A DNA stretch of 64,000 nt from Rhyzopertha dominica (lineage: Eukaryota; Arthropoda; Insecta; Coleoptera; Bostrichidae). A program made the position numbers and the translations under genes. The DNA is taken from NCBI GenBank assembly GCA_025024175.1, contig QCXZ01000137.1:13206001-13270000 (forward strand). The letters are read 5' to 3'. The first letter of the stretch is position 1. Every line of letters starts with the position of its first letter. The notes beneath the pieces were generated by a model, which was given only the letters and a program-made list of their open reading frames with translations, was not told the origin of the DNA and ran no database searches. Shown here piece by piece: positions 15,001 to 26,459 of this stretch.

Positions 15001-18000
15001 GAGATACAAAAACAGTTAAATGGAAACAACGTTGGGCTTTTATTTGCTTAATAATTTGATGCCAACAAAATTAAACGTAACCTCGTGGGTTTTACAATAT
15101 TAAAAAAACTGACAATTTCTAAATTCATTGCTTTTAATTTTAAACAAATTTGCTGGCATATATACGGGCAAGTTTTTAAGAGCTTTCAAACGAAATAAAA
15201 CCAAAATTGTTTGATTCAAAGCATTTACTTTGTTTTTCCATATAGGCGTCATATTAGTAGAGTACACCATTAAACAGATTATTTTTTCTGGTTTCAACGA
15301 TATACACACTTACCATTTTTGATGTTGTGTATTAGCAAATTTAAAAAATGTGTATTTGTCAATTAAAATGTTTTGTTTTTGAAAGATGACTATGAAAAAA
15401 GCGAAACCATTTCCATTGTTTGCAATTTACAAGCAAAAGTAATAANAGATCATTGAAACTGCGTTTTTGATTTTGACATACTGAAAAAAATATTTCTATG
15501 ATCATATTTTTCTTCTCAAAGATTTAATAGTGCACAGCTAACAGCTACTGTATGTAAACTAAGGACAAAAATTTCAGAAGCATCTGTTTCGTAGCCGTGT
15601 AAAAAATAATTTTGAAATACAAAAATACATATTTTTTAAATATTTGCTACTATACATCATCAACAATGGCAAAAGCTATTACATATATTGTTGAAGTTAA
15701 AAAGATAATCTATTTAATGGTATGGCCTACTAAAATGATACTCATTAGAAAAACGTTAATGCTACTATCAAGTTAGCCTAAACTCGAAAAATGGTTGGTT
15801 TTACTTCATTTAATGTGCAAATGGATTTTGAATAAAATACGGCGTTCAGTGCGGGGATAAAGTTCCAGAAAACGAGCAATCCAAAATCTGCTACAAATCT
15901 AGATCGATCTCTTATGTATTAGCTAGCGTCATGGATACATCAATTACGTCAACCACACAACTTGTTTTGGACAATAATATTAGTCAATCGTCGGTTGTTC
16001 GACTATTTAAAAAGAACAAATGCAAACGCTACAGATGTACAGCTTATCCATGAGCTAAATAAAGACGATCATGACAGAAGAATTCACTTTTAAGCAATGA
16101 TGATATACAGCGGCAATACAAATTTTGCAACGAAGCCATTGTTTGTCTAAAATGATTTGTACACAGACATAACGGTCGCTTCGGATCTGGTAAAAATGCT
16201 TGCTGAATGATTAAAAAAAATTATTAACAACATTTTGTTGTAAAGTTCATATTTACATAAACTAGTGGTGTTTTACAAAATTTTGATTTAGCTGCTGATG
16301 TATAATATATATTAACATTGATAATGGCGCTTCAGGAATATAAATCATAGTCAGATTATAATTATAGAAATATTCGGAGCAAATTCAGAATATGTTACCA
16401 TTTTTATCCCACAAATAACAAATTACCGCAAAATTCAATAACGTAAGAATATTTTTTTCAAACAAGTTAATTGGGAATTTTTATGTAAAATTTAACGAAA
16501 AATCTCAATTATCATCAACTTGGGCAACATCCGATTAAACCTTTATTATTTAAGCTTTTCACAAATTTCAATATCCTGCAATCTATATATTTTTCAATTT
16601 CTATGTTCAAAAATACGTTTTCAGTATTGTAAAATTTAAGTAGTTTTGAATAATTTAAACATTAATAATTTACATGGGTGAACTAAAAGAAGCACTGTCT
16701 TTTCTGCAAACAATAACGTACCTATTAGGGGCATGAAATAATTTTGGATATGTCTTTATGCTTTTTCTGTTTTCTGATATTCAGTTGCACTCAAAAATGT
16801 CCTATCCTACATCCTAAACCTGTTTCGTAATAAATAATCTTGACAAATTCTGATCTCATTTTCTTCCACGTTAATACGCTGTAGTTTAATAACAGGCTAT
16901 TTGGAATATTTGCGGCTGAAATTCACCTTTGAGATTATTTACCACTGGCAACAGCCAAATGCACAGTTTCAAATGCAAATAACGAGTAATAGACGGACAA
17001 CAACAAGACATGCTAGTAATTATTATTTGCGTTTATAAATATGAAATACCTACGTACATAAGGAATTTAAATATAACAAACTCCTTGCAAAAAAATAAAT
17101 ATTCTATAAAAATAATAGACGCTCGATAAATGTAATGAACGCTCGGTATAAATTTTACATGCATATTATAATAAAAAATATTAGATAAATATAATAGACA
17201 CTCGATAAATGTAACGAATTTGCAGTAACATATGCATATGTTTCCTGAATTATTAAAAATATTCGATAAATAAATAATAGATGCTCGATTAATTTAAGGA
17301 ATGCTCAGTACCAGATTCGAATGCTTTCTCAATTCTCATATTCGGTAAAATGTAATAAATATTCGGATAATGTTAAATGGAAAATTACTGGAAAAAGAAT
17401 AGATACTTGCCTTCCTCTCATCAACTTTTAAGCAGTAGCTGTGTAACTTTTTTAAACATTACTGTAGGTACCTATATTTTCGTTGAAAATAAAAAAGTGA
17501 AACGAAATAAACATTTAATTGACTATACAAACACATTTTTGGTAAGTGATTACATAATTGGAAAACAAAATGCATTCACAACAAAGAATTAAAAATAGTT
17601 TATAAAATACAAATTTGATTTAACAGTGAACATGACTTATCGAGCATTTATATTTTTTAATGCATTGCTGTAAAATGCTAAATTTGATTCAATAGTGAAC
17701 GTAAATTATCGAGCAATATATATTTTTATAGTGCACATTTCAGTAAAATACCGACCAGAACTTAGCCTGCAAATAGGATATTTTATATTGTGATTTTATA
17801 AAAAATTTAAGGCATTTTCTATTATTTTATTCTGCATTTTTATTTTTTTATGGAGCACTTAGTTTTTTCTTAATCTGCAAACTGTATTAAATTACCGGGC
17901 GTTAATTACAACCCAAATATTTTTACCACATGAAAATTTTAACTGAATACAAAAATCATCAAATCTTCAGCTAGTGATCTCACACAGTTTTTATTAAATT

Positions 18001-19873
18001 ATTTTTCATCCCTTGCTTCGTCTGGTAAAAACCTATGTAAGTAGCTCACTTGAATTTTGTTGCTCTAAGATTTAGCATGTTAAACAAAACGTCTGGATAA
18101 AGAATAGTTAAACGGCCATTCATTTTTTGTAAGCAAAAGGATCCTCGGCCGCAAGGAAGGAAATGTTGGACAATGGTGTAGAGAATTCAAGAATGGTCGC
18201 ACTAATGTGCAGGAAGAGCGGAGTGACAGGGCCAGTGTTAGGTGGACCAAAATCTGATCAACAACTGACAATTATAGTGCTCTAGCTAATGGATTTGGTC
18301 TTATTAGACACAACGCCACGTTCAAGACTGTTGCGGGAAACCTTGGGTTTTTCAATCTTTGTTTTCTCACATTGTTACGAATGACGAGACGGGGATATCC
18401 ATATCCTACCAAACAACAGTCAATGCAGTGCCGATATTCAGCTTCACCAAAACCGAAAAAAATTAAGCAAATTCCTTCCACTACTCGGAAAGTGATAGCA
18501 ACCGTTTTCTGGGTTGTATTCATGAAACGTGGAACAACAATAATTACAGCTTCTACGTACTGAAAAACGCCCAACAAACTGAGGCAAGCGATCCAAAATC
18601 ATATGCGCGAGAACTGTCCTCCTCCATGATAATGCTCGTCCCACATCGTTGGCACAACAAGGAGAAGATTCACGACTTTCGTTGGGAACCTTACAGTCCC
18701 GACCTTGCACCTAGCGACTATATCATCTCGCTCCAAACAGTGGCTTGCCAGACAAGGCTTCGAGAACGACGAGGATCTCAAGACCGCCGTAATGAACTGG
18801 TTCAATTGCCAGAGGACCTTTGATGCAAAGGAGTTGAAGATTTTCCTAACGAATACTTTTTTTTAATGACAAAACGGCCCTTACTTTACGAATGTACCTC
18901 ACAGATCTCCCGTTTTGGATATGATCGGGAGATTAGCTAATTTGTCGCATCCGAACAGACCCCAGCCCTCTTCTACAGGTAATTGGCTGGGAAGAATTGT
19001 CGCAAGAAGAAATTATTAATCACTTCTTCATTCAATGTCTAGACTCATAAATGAATTCATCTAAAGCCATGTCAGATACATTATTACTTTTTCCAATATT
19101 TGTAAATATGTATCTTTCTTAATACAAATTATGGAAATGCCGGTGTATATTAATAATCACCACTTAAAAAAAAATAACTTCTGACGACCGCTTGGAAAAT
19201 TATACTGCTTGCATCCTTGAAATTTATGACTTAGATTGGAGATAACACAAAATTACATTATCGTGATACTAAATCTAAAACTGCACTGTCATTTTTAAAC
19301 AATGGTGGCTGGCTATACGTTTACAAATAATAAATAATGCATATATTCAGCTCCATTAGGGAATCCATCATAATATAGTTGCTATAGATAAAATCTAACA
19401 ATGAAGGATATCACAAATGATAATAGGTTCAATCATCAATGAAAAAGTAGGGCTCCAAGAACTTTTAACGACAACAAACTTTTTTTAGACAATCTAAATT
19501 TGATTAGGCCATACTAAAAGTTGAGGCATCTGTTATTTACACTAATCGACACAGTTAAGCGTTTTACGTTCTTTTTGCCAAATACAGTGTTATCTATCGC
19601 TTGACCTCAAAACTAGGACACATCTCGTGATATACGACTAACTGAATCATTCTCGATAGTAATGAGTAAACTTACTTTATCTAAGTACGGCCACACGCCG
19701 GTTACAATTATGCTGAAGCCTAGAGATATCAGGAACATGGTGAAATAAATTACATATATCGACCTCCATCGCTCTCTGTACTCCTGTTCGGTTTCTAAAC
19801 TGTCGGTAAAGATCTTCTCCGATGGTTTCGTCTTTTCCCTGACCCATTTAGCAGCCTTTTCGAAGATGGCCAT
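1..19873 (-). CDS. MFSD8: MFSD8/CLN7-like major facilitator transporter (5' half; continues past window edge)
   Basis: Three coding exons are visible: 19873-19676 (66 codons, phase 0 exit), 11497-11254 (244 nt, phase 1 exit) and 345 to the window edge. The phases join perfectly. The protein starts [10 protein letters not shown], then an [10 protein letters not shown] segment just before TM1, a TM1 ending GVWPYLDK, and the family motif [20 protein letters not shown] at the start of TM2. The third exon carries [20 protein letters not shown], as in MFSD8 orthologues. The family is known as lysosomal membrane 12-TM transporters; mutation of human MFSD8 causes CLN7 disease. Only about the first 5-6 membrane segments lie here; the last exon reads open through position 1. 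The start ATG at 19873 has a good context and follows an in-frame stop formed across the upstream splice junction. Insects have several MFSD8-like paralogs, so the exact orthologue is uncertain. Confidence 0.88.
2985..3460 (-). mobile_element. Penelope-like element remnant: GIY-YIG endonuclease end
   Basis: A minus-strand frame contains [21 protein letters not shown], the typical GIY-YIG endonuclease signature found at the C-terminus of Penelope-like retroelements. After a frameshift near 3280 it is followed by a tail ([17 protein letters not shown], then [10 protein letters not shown]) that normally ends such proteins. The reverse transcriptase is missing. The piece is a truncated, frame-broken fossil inside an MFSD8 intron. 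Confidence 0.7.
4063..4860 (+). mobile_element. Mutator-like (MULE-type) transposase remnant
   Basis: The plus-strand frame from 4063 reads [16 protein letters not shown], then [16 protein letters not shown]. This resembles the YxKxxGDGD...PYG...CxNHLLRN core of insect Mutator-like transposase-domain proteins. It is followed by a basic segment and, in another frame, by [19 protein letters not shown]. Several stops and at least one frameshift break the reading frame. No terminal inverted repeats were found. The family name rests on motif memory; the decay into a pseudogene is directly visible. Confidence 0.5.
7197..8005. repeat. foldback/MITE-like element with about 180-bp inverted arms
   Basis: The sequence from 7197 (ACAGAGGGTGTTTTGAAA) reappears as its reverse complement ending at 8005 (ACAGACTGTTTTGAAA read on the minus strand). 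Similarity continues inward through GCGAATTTTAGAC, GTGTTACACGA, GCTAATAACTTTC and AACGATTTGAAATTT. The arms are roughly 7197-7380 and 7825-8005. The middle holds no recognisable coding sequence. It is probably a non-autonomous DNA transposon. Confidence 0.7.
12467..12905 (+). mobile_element. decayed Tc1/IS630-superfamily DDE transposase fragment
   Basis: Two plus-strand pieces look like the DDE catalytic domain. One frame has [11 protein letters not shown], like the first-Asp LDExW motif. Further on, [14 protein letters not shown] resembles the second-Asp DNAxYHS motif, followed after a frameshift by [17 protein letters not shown]. Stops and frameshifts interrupt it. The assignment rests on motif spacing only. 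Confidence 0.45.
15830..16220 (+). mobile_element. decayed Tc1/mariner-superfamily transposase fragment
   Basis: Plus-strand frames contain [18 protein letters not shown], a helix-turn-helix/linker type segment. After a frameshift comes [18 protein letters not shown], matching the common hxxELxxxDxDRRxxF block preceding the catalytic DE motif in insect Tc1/mariner-type transposases. The reading frame is broken and the downstream DDE core is not recognisable. Confidence 0.5.
17050..17760. repeat. degenerate tandem repeat with an inverted partner
   Basis: Between about 17100 and 17350 a unit of roughly 80 bp recurs three times, marked by AATAGACGCTCGATAAATGTAA and variants (17115, 17187, 17275), each followed by AACG or GGAATGCTC-like tails. 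From about 17630 to 17760 the reverse-complement motif TTATCGAGCATTTAT and a variant appear twice. The arrangement suggests a foldback element or a repeat array with inverted arms. Confidence 0.5.
18090..18890 (+). mobile_element. mariner transposase pseudogene
   Basis: Plus-strand frames give [18 protein letters not shown] (N-terminal mariner WxxxFKxGR motif), then [18 protein letters not shown] (typical 'SSPKPKK' region) leading to KVIATVFW. After a further frameshift come [19 protein letters not shown] (mariner signature containing the third catalytic Asp) and [13 protein letters not shown]. The block that should contain the second catalytic Asp is scrambled and parts are deleted. It is clearly dead. 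No terminal inverted repeats could be defined. Confidence 0.8.
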
Positions 19874-20509
19874 TGCATCTGGAGCTGTAACAAACAATAT
19901 AATTGGTTTGATATGGTAGGAAACGTTCACCTACTGATGCTATTTTTAGCAAAATGCTGCTAACAAGGTAACAGTCGAATGACCTGCCGGTGTTATCGTT
20001 CGAAGTAATCATTTATCTTTAAACAAACGATGGCGATTGGCGGGAAAAAAAAAACTACGTGCCTGTAAATAAATAAAACGGGTTGTTGACGACCTTTGTT
20101 TGTGGTTTTGCTCCACGCATGTTTAATGTGACAATAATGACCTCAAAAAAGGTGATTACTGCCAAAAGCCAGAACTAAGTTAGTTCCTTATAAAAGAAAT
20201 CTCTTTATAATGATCTCAGGGATCTCAAAACTTCAATCTTCAGCTACTATCAAATTTATTACTTACTCGCAAATATACAAGTGGATGAGAAGATATACAA
20301 GGAAAATTCAAGTACTACGTGGGCAAACGTCAAAACGCCTTCGAACGGTTCTAGAATAGCAGTAAGGACGATAGATGTTGAGAAAGTGGCGCTAATCTCG
20401 TAAATGTGTATCTATTTATTTATTTTTAATTGGAAGGGTCTGGAAAGATGAAATTATGTTTTTCTATGTTCACATTTTCAAAAGGGAGCAATCAGAATGT
20501 AGCTAAAAC

Positions 20510-21450
20510 AAAAACTTTTTTTTATTTGATTCCCCTTTATTAACAAAATATATACAGGCAAATGGCTTTCGGTTACTTAAAATAGCCATCGTCGGTACAA
20601 AATAACGAAACCGTAACTTGAACAACTAGATCTGACGTCGAATAACTAGAAGCACGCAGACTTAATTTGTAACAAACAGAAACACAAACGTAATATTAAT
20701 GATCAAGTAAACAGTTTAGTATCAGTCGAATAAAATTACAAAAAATCATTCAAAATAGTACAATGTTGTTCACTTATTTTGTATGTCTCTTAAATTGCTA
20801 AATAATTTAATATTGATCAATTATCTCAAAAATAGATTTGTTGGAAGTTGTATAATGTCACTATCTTCATACTTTTCAAATTGTTCTAAAACTAGCAACG
20901 CATGAATGACTCTGAATCTGAAATTTCCTTTATTACGGATAAAACGTGGCACACTGTTTACTATCGAAAATAAGAAAAATAATTTAGTAAACTAAAACTT
21001 GATCAGCAAACTTAAGATGATACCCAATTTTAGATTTTTTTACAACATTTAGTAGTACTGAAAGAAAATTTAATTTTTATCAAATTTTTAAAATGCTGCT
21101 TTCTTTAAGTACTTTTAAATACAGAATTACATATACATTTCTCAAAAGCGTTTATCGAAATTGCCATTTTAAAAGTCTGTGAGAAAGTAAATGCGAAACG
21201 GCCATTTTAAGTGAATAATGGTTCAAAGCAAAATTAGAATTAATACTGCCTGTGCAAGTTGTTTTTCTAAAAATTTCGACAGAAAGGTAAAAAAGGGATA
21301 TCAAAACAGATGGATCAGATAAATTTTCTGTAATACACAAAACATGAAATAAGAAATAAATGTTTTTGAATATATCTTTTACTAACTATGTGTTCATGAA
21401 GAATTCAACTAAAAATGGACGAATTTATGAATGATTTATTGAAATTAAAA
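20510..21450 (-). mobile_element. Penelope-like element fragment (3' region)
   Basis: Read on the minus strand this piece parallels the Penelope-like copy at 51.35-52.3 kb. Shared blocks include AAACGGCCATTTTA(A/T)GTGAATAA and the CTGT(A/G)CAAG...TTTTCTAAAA segment. At its low-coordinate end (20575-20595) it has a damaged hammerhead-like core (CCGACGA...GAAAG, minus strand). It has no intact frame. Confidence 0.5.
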
Positions 21451-22244
21451 AAAAGAAGTTCTTTAAATATACTGTTAAATTTAATTATTTTGTTAGTTAC
21501 AACCATTTCAAAATTATTTAAATAATCTTTTTTATTTATAATTTTCTTTATCGCGTTTTTTTACCTCTCAAAGCTTTTAAGTAATTTATTGGTACCTACT
21601 AAAATGTACATAATATTTTTTCCGATTTGAGAGAAAATGTAATTATTAATACACTTTTGTAATATTGAGTTAATTATAATAAGAACCTTTTTATAATTTC
21701 TAGGTTTAAGTTCCATTAAAGATCAATAACTTTGTAGGTTTAAGTTCCATTAAAAATGAATAACTTTGTTGTTAAATTTCTTGGGAGGAAATCAATTTTA
21801 ATCCTTAATTTAGAAATTTAGGCCGTTTATTTATCTGAAAAAAAATAGCTTCTGATACTTTGACAACTTCCAACCTGTTTGTGTAAACTAAGATTAATTT
21901 TAATGTAATTTTTTAAATCTTTATGAACTCTATGGTTACACAAATTTGGTACAATCATACTAACTCATTCGTTAGGTAAACAAATTTCAAATGTAATTAT
22001 TTACATCTGGAGTTAAGAACCACGTAGTGAATCTTCACTTTTGTTTTTAATCGAATTCTTTGTGCTGTTCTTAAAGCAACCTAGCTTACTATGCTATTTA
22101 ATGAGATTTTGAAGGTAGCGAAAACGGGTACTGATTTTTTAAAGGGACGCTTGAATAAATCATCCCAAGAAGAAATTGTTTTCGTTTCGATAAATAAGAA
22201 AAACTTCATTCAAAAGTGAAAACTAATCTACATTCACCAACTGG

Positions 22245-22560
22245 ACCTATTGCAATTTAATAAATCTCGAAGTTGTAATCCATTTAATTTTTTTATTATA
22301 CTCAGACAAAGCGCTTTCGGCTATTTTATAGCCATCGTCAGCAAAAACCAAAGTTAAAAATAGAACTTGAATAACTACCAAGTTTAAGGTCACAAAAATA
22401 AAAGCCGACAGACTTGACTTTCTAACAAAAAGCAACCTACATATTCCAGCAAGACAAATATAATTTTTGTGATCAAATAAATAATCTAGTATTGGACCAC
22501 TGAAATTACAAAGAACATTCAAGATAGTATAATTTATAATGTTATAAATTTCTAAAGAGG
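22245..22560 (-). mobile_element. short Penelope-like terminal fragment with hammerhead-like motif
   Basis: This fragment shares its end with the copies at 20.57 and 53.7 kb. On the minus strand 22341-22311 reads CTGACGA, a 5-bp hairpin stem GGCTA/TAGCC, then GAAA and the palindrome GCGC followed by TTT. It is a truncated terminal piece without coding capacity. Confidence 0.5.
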
Positions 22561-23982
22561 TAATTAAATTTTGATTACTTACTGCAAAAGTTTAACGAAT
22601 TAAAATTTTATTTTTATACTTAAATGTATATTACCCCTAATTAACTTTAAAATCTGCTAACACTTTAAGACTCTCAAGATTTCTGGCTTGATTTTAGCTG
22701 GTATTAAATTTAAATTGAGAACAATAACGGACAGTAAAAGTACCTAATTACTGTCTACTACTTGTNTTATAATATGAAAATAACCTTTGAGGGCTGCATT
22801 TTGGTAATGATAAAAAAGGTGAGGCCTCAAAAACATTGTAAAATAATACTTGATTCTTTTTGCAGACATTCCTTACGGTATAGTCTTATCAACACCAAAA
22901 TATAAACTTTTCTCTCTTAAAACAACTTACAATAAATCGTCTTGCTGTCGCGACTAAACTCAGTCACACACATCCAAATTTCTTAATCCATTCCTTAGAC
23001 CTTGTAACCAGAATTTCTGTCTAATCTCATTTATCATAATTTTGTAATGCTGCTTGATAATATTTAGTTATTGTTGTTCAGAAAATCGATGTCTAGCGTG
23101 CAGTATTACAGGATTCATCTGTTTCGAAAACTTTCAGCACTAATACTGATTCTTAATTTTCTCGGATTTAAATCTTTCATGCTATATAATAGTTTCCTGA
23201 TTTTCATTCAATTCAGTTTTATTACCAAGTTGACTTATTTTTAATTATAATTTCAAATTTTTGTTTTTCCTTCTCTCGCATTCTAATTGTGTGATTATTT
23301 TACCGTTGTACGCTTTATAAACTGTATTTCTCTAATTTTTGATCTAGATAGTGCTTGATACTCTTGAGGTCTTGACAGAATTATTAGGGGGAACCCAAGA
23401 AAACAAATCCTCTTAAATCATTTTTATCCTTCTGTGGCAGAAACATTCTTGTGTTTTAAAAATTGTGATAGCTTCTTTGCATATCAACTTTAAGCTCGAA
23501 GGACCATGCAAAAAAAATCAAAATGACATAACTCCTTTTTTCTTTCTTTAAACACACTGTTAAAATTATAATATAAATGGTGCAACAATAGCGTTGTCAT
23601 AAAACAAAAAGCAAAGCGCACGTTACACCGATTGGATAAAAAACATTTTTTATTGTCAATCTACGCAGCTTCTTGACAATTAGGCCGCGATATTTTGGCG
23701 CTTATTGGCGCTCGTATAGTATAAAAATATCCTATCAGAATTCTTGCCAACAGAACAATAGAAAAAAATTAAATATGAAGCATAACAAAAAGGCAATCTA
23801 AGCAGAAACATACCTACAGCAAACTTATAAATGCTCAAAATTGTCAGACATCGGAAAGACATTATTTATGCTAATGTTAGACCTTGGCAGTATATTCTTC
23901 TCATTGTGTGATCTATTTTTATCTAGTACAAAGATCTTGACTGACGATTACCCAAACATGTTGTAAGAAAATTTTCACTCAC

Positions 23983-24500
23983 CTTATTTCCAGATAATTC
24001 AGTTTTTCAAAATAATAACAGTTGTTCTCATAACTAATTCTTTGTTGCGTCAAAGAACAAGTCTGATTTGTTCGCCTGCTCGTTTTACGTGAAAAATGCC
24101 ACTACATATGAACACTAAAGAGTAAAGACTGTAGGTTTTAACCAAAATTAAATATAGAGCGCTTTTGTTTCATGTAATCTCAAATCCCATTCGCCGTCAC
24201 ACTTTTTGAGCGATGTTGCAAACACGAAAACAAAGCTTGCGTGCTACACAAACACATCATCGCATGTACACAAAGACTGACAGAAAACATATGATTAATC
24301 CTTGTTGCACAGAATCAACAGCTTGTTGCTAGAGCGAGAACGCACTACGCAAACTGGTTTCAACTTTTAGGCGACGCACCATCTAGCCGTACGTGATTGG
24401 TTTTAATAGCAGAGATCTGTACCGTGGGGTCGCTCTAAATGGATAGATGCTAGGCAGATGGCATACAAACGCGATTAAATGGCGCAATTTTCAAATTAGA
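23983..24500 (-). promoter_or_regulatory. putative first (5' UTR) exon and promoter of the MFSD8-like gene
   Basis: A consensus donor, AAG followed by GTGAGT, lies on the minus strand with the exon ending at 23983. Joining it to the acceptor at 19884 puts a TAA stop in frame just before the coding ATG, so this exon would be untranslated. The 24.1-24.5 kb stretch is noticeably richer in G+C than its surroundings, as expected for a promoter. The exon's 5' limit cannot be set from sequence alone. Confidence 0.45.
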
Positions 24501-24509
24501 TCATCTCGT

Positions 24510-26394
24510 TACTTTTTTTCGCGGGAGGGTAAGATCGAATGCCTCCAATTCACGAAAAGGTACTAATTATTTTGAGGTCAGCGGTAAAGCATGTGCCAAT
24601 AACTACCGAGAGTGAAAGTCTGTTATGCAATCAAATAACATAAGTATTTACGTGCGAGCAGCTGCAGAATATTGAGTAGTTTCTTAACATCCAATACGAA
24701 ATGTGACTTAAAAAGTAATGGGTTTCCAGTTCTCTGAATTTTGCGGGTTGCTATATGCAAATTTCGTAAATACAAAACAACCTATTTAGTATACCTAGCT
24801 ACTTATACGGCAGACAGCTATATTTCTTAGGTTTTCAACTTCACTTCAAGTGGAAAAAATTGGGACATTACGTGTCATTAACCTTACAAAATAATGAGTG
24901 ATTTCTGATTTCACAGCCGCAAGCCAAATGTGATAGGCAAACTTAATATAATCTATGCCCAAATTATACCTTAAATGTCAGAATGTCAGAAAAATGTCTC
25001 CACAACCGTCCTGGAAAGGCCTCCCATATTTTTGTTTTTTATATCCGAGTTTAACCTCAGAATTCCGATTCTAATCTCTGGATTCCGACTTTAATCTCAG
25101 AATTCCGACTTTAATCTCGGATTTTTGATTATAAGTATCTTCAAAATATCTGAATTCTCATTTTAAGTCGAAATCATAACTTTAATCTGGGAATTCTGAT
25201 ATTAATCTAAGAATTTCGAGACTAAAGCCGGAATTTAAAAATACAAATACCTATTCGTGGCCCTTCTACTCCTTAGCACATATTCGTATTTACTTTATAA
25301 CTAACGATTTCTTATGAAATCTAATAATAGCATAAGCAGGTGCTATGTCATTTTTGATCTGCATAAAACTAATATGGCTGAGGAGGCACCATTGTGTACA
25401 TACATTAAATATTATTCCCATACAAGCATTCATGGAATAATGAAGTAAATTTACTTACAATGTTTTTTACAAGCCTAATAAATTTGACAACAATTCCAAA
25501 TACTCAGTTTACACCTCTGCATCATGTTTTGCCAGTTTTTATAAACAATTTTTCTTTGCAAAAGACTTCAGTTCTATACTTTTTGTCACAATTTTTGTGA
25601 TCTTGTTTGCTATTGCGCTGTCTAATTCCTAGCCTATCATATTATCTTAATATTTGGAAAGCATCACCAAAATATCCATACCTTGAAGGTGTAGCTTAAT
25701 AATTACAAATTTAATGATCTACTCCCCAGTTCTACAGCTTTACAAGTCTTAATTTTAGTTAAGTATAAATTAATTTCACACGAAAACTTACACAAATCAC
25801 GAGAGTATCCTTAAACAACTATGGTATTCGCATATCACTAAAAACCTCTGTTCCAAAAATCAGTCCACTATAAACTGGGTGTTGAATGAACAGTATAATT
25901 AGCCTAAAAAATAGTACACTAGATCATTTAGTCTTTGTGGATGGTGAGCACCTATACCTCAGTACAGGCAAGTAATAAAATGATCACAGTTTGGATTGTT
26001 ATTAACTCACAAGTCACAAATGCTGTATATTTAGTGGTTATACTTGATTTATATTTATATTTCTAGTCCTAACCCTAACTAATTAAGACGTAATTTTATT
26101 ATAAAGAAATTAATAATCTACCGACCAGTTTACCTTCATGATATATAGAAAAAACACTGAACTTAACAGTATTTCGTTTTCATCAAACTTGATCCCTTGG
26201 GAACTCGTATAGCTGTCGCCACATACGCACTATGAACAAGGGTAGAATCTAAACATTATAGGTTGTTTTTACAGGTTGCATGCCGGTAACATAATTAATT
26301 TATTGATTAGATATCATGTATTAACACCAATTGTCACTGATTAACATANTCAATAGTTCTACTGTAAATAAAATTAAGTTTAAGTACTTTAGTG
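24510..26394. other. intergenic spacer between MFSD8-like gene and FLVCR gene C
   Basis: AT-rich spacer of about 1.9 kb between the start of the MFSD8-like gene and the 3' end of FLVCR gene C. Apart from the short tandem repeat at 25050-25245 I see no gene or named element. Confidence 0.5.
25050..25245 (+). repeat. short degenerate tandem repeat (about 20-21 bp unit)
   Basis: The unit CTTTAATCTCAGAATTCCGA recurs with substitutions about six to eight times (for example 25083, 25107, 25128). A related pair of units is visible near 43760-43795. It lies in the spacer between the MFSD8 promoter and FLVCR gene C and has no coding content. Confidence 0.6.
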
Positions 26395-26400
26395 TTTATT
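26395..26400 (-). terminator. polyadenylation signal of FLVCR gene C
   Basis: AATAAA on the minus strand, 60 nt past the stop codon. Confidence 0.55.
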
Positions 26401-26459
26401 TAAACACGATACACTTTACTACAATAACAACTCGCTTACAAAATTAAGGTACAAACACG

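Larger units (their letters stand above)
11498..19675 (-). other. second large intron of the MFSD8-like gene
   Basis: This 8.2 kb intron contains decayed Tc1/mariner-type transposase pieces (about 12467-12900, 15830-16220 and 18090-18890) and a repeat cluster near 17.05-17.76 kb. The stretches 11500-12460, 12910-15820, 16230-17050 and 18900-19670 show no gene or repeat that I can identify. Confidence 0.65.
19885..23982 (-). other. first intron of the MFSD8-like gene (5' UTR intron)
   Basis: This 4.1 kb AT-rich stretch lies between the putative untranslated exon and the first coding exon. It contains two fragments of the same Penelope-like family (about 20510-21450 and 22245-22560). The rest, 19890-20500, 21450-22240 and 22570-23980, holds nothing I can name. 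Confidence 0.5.
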
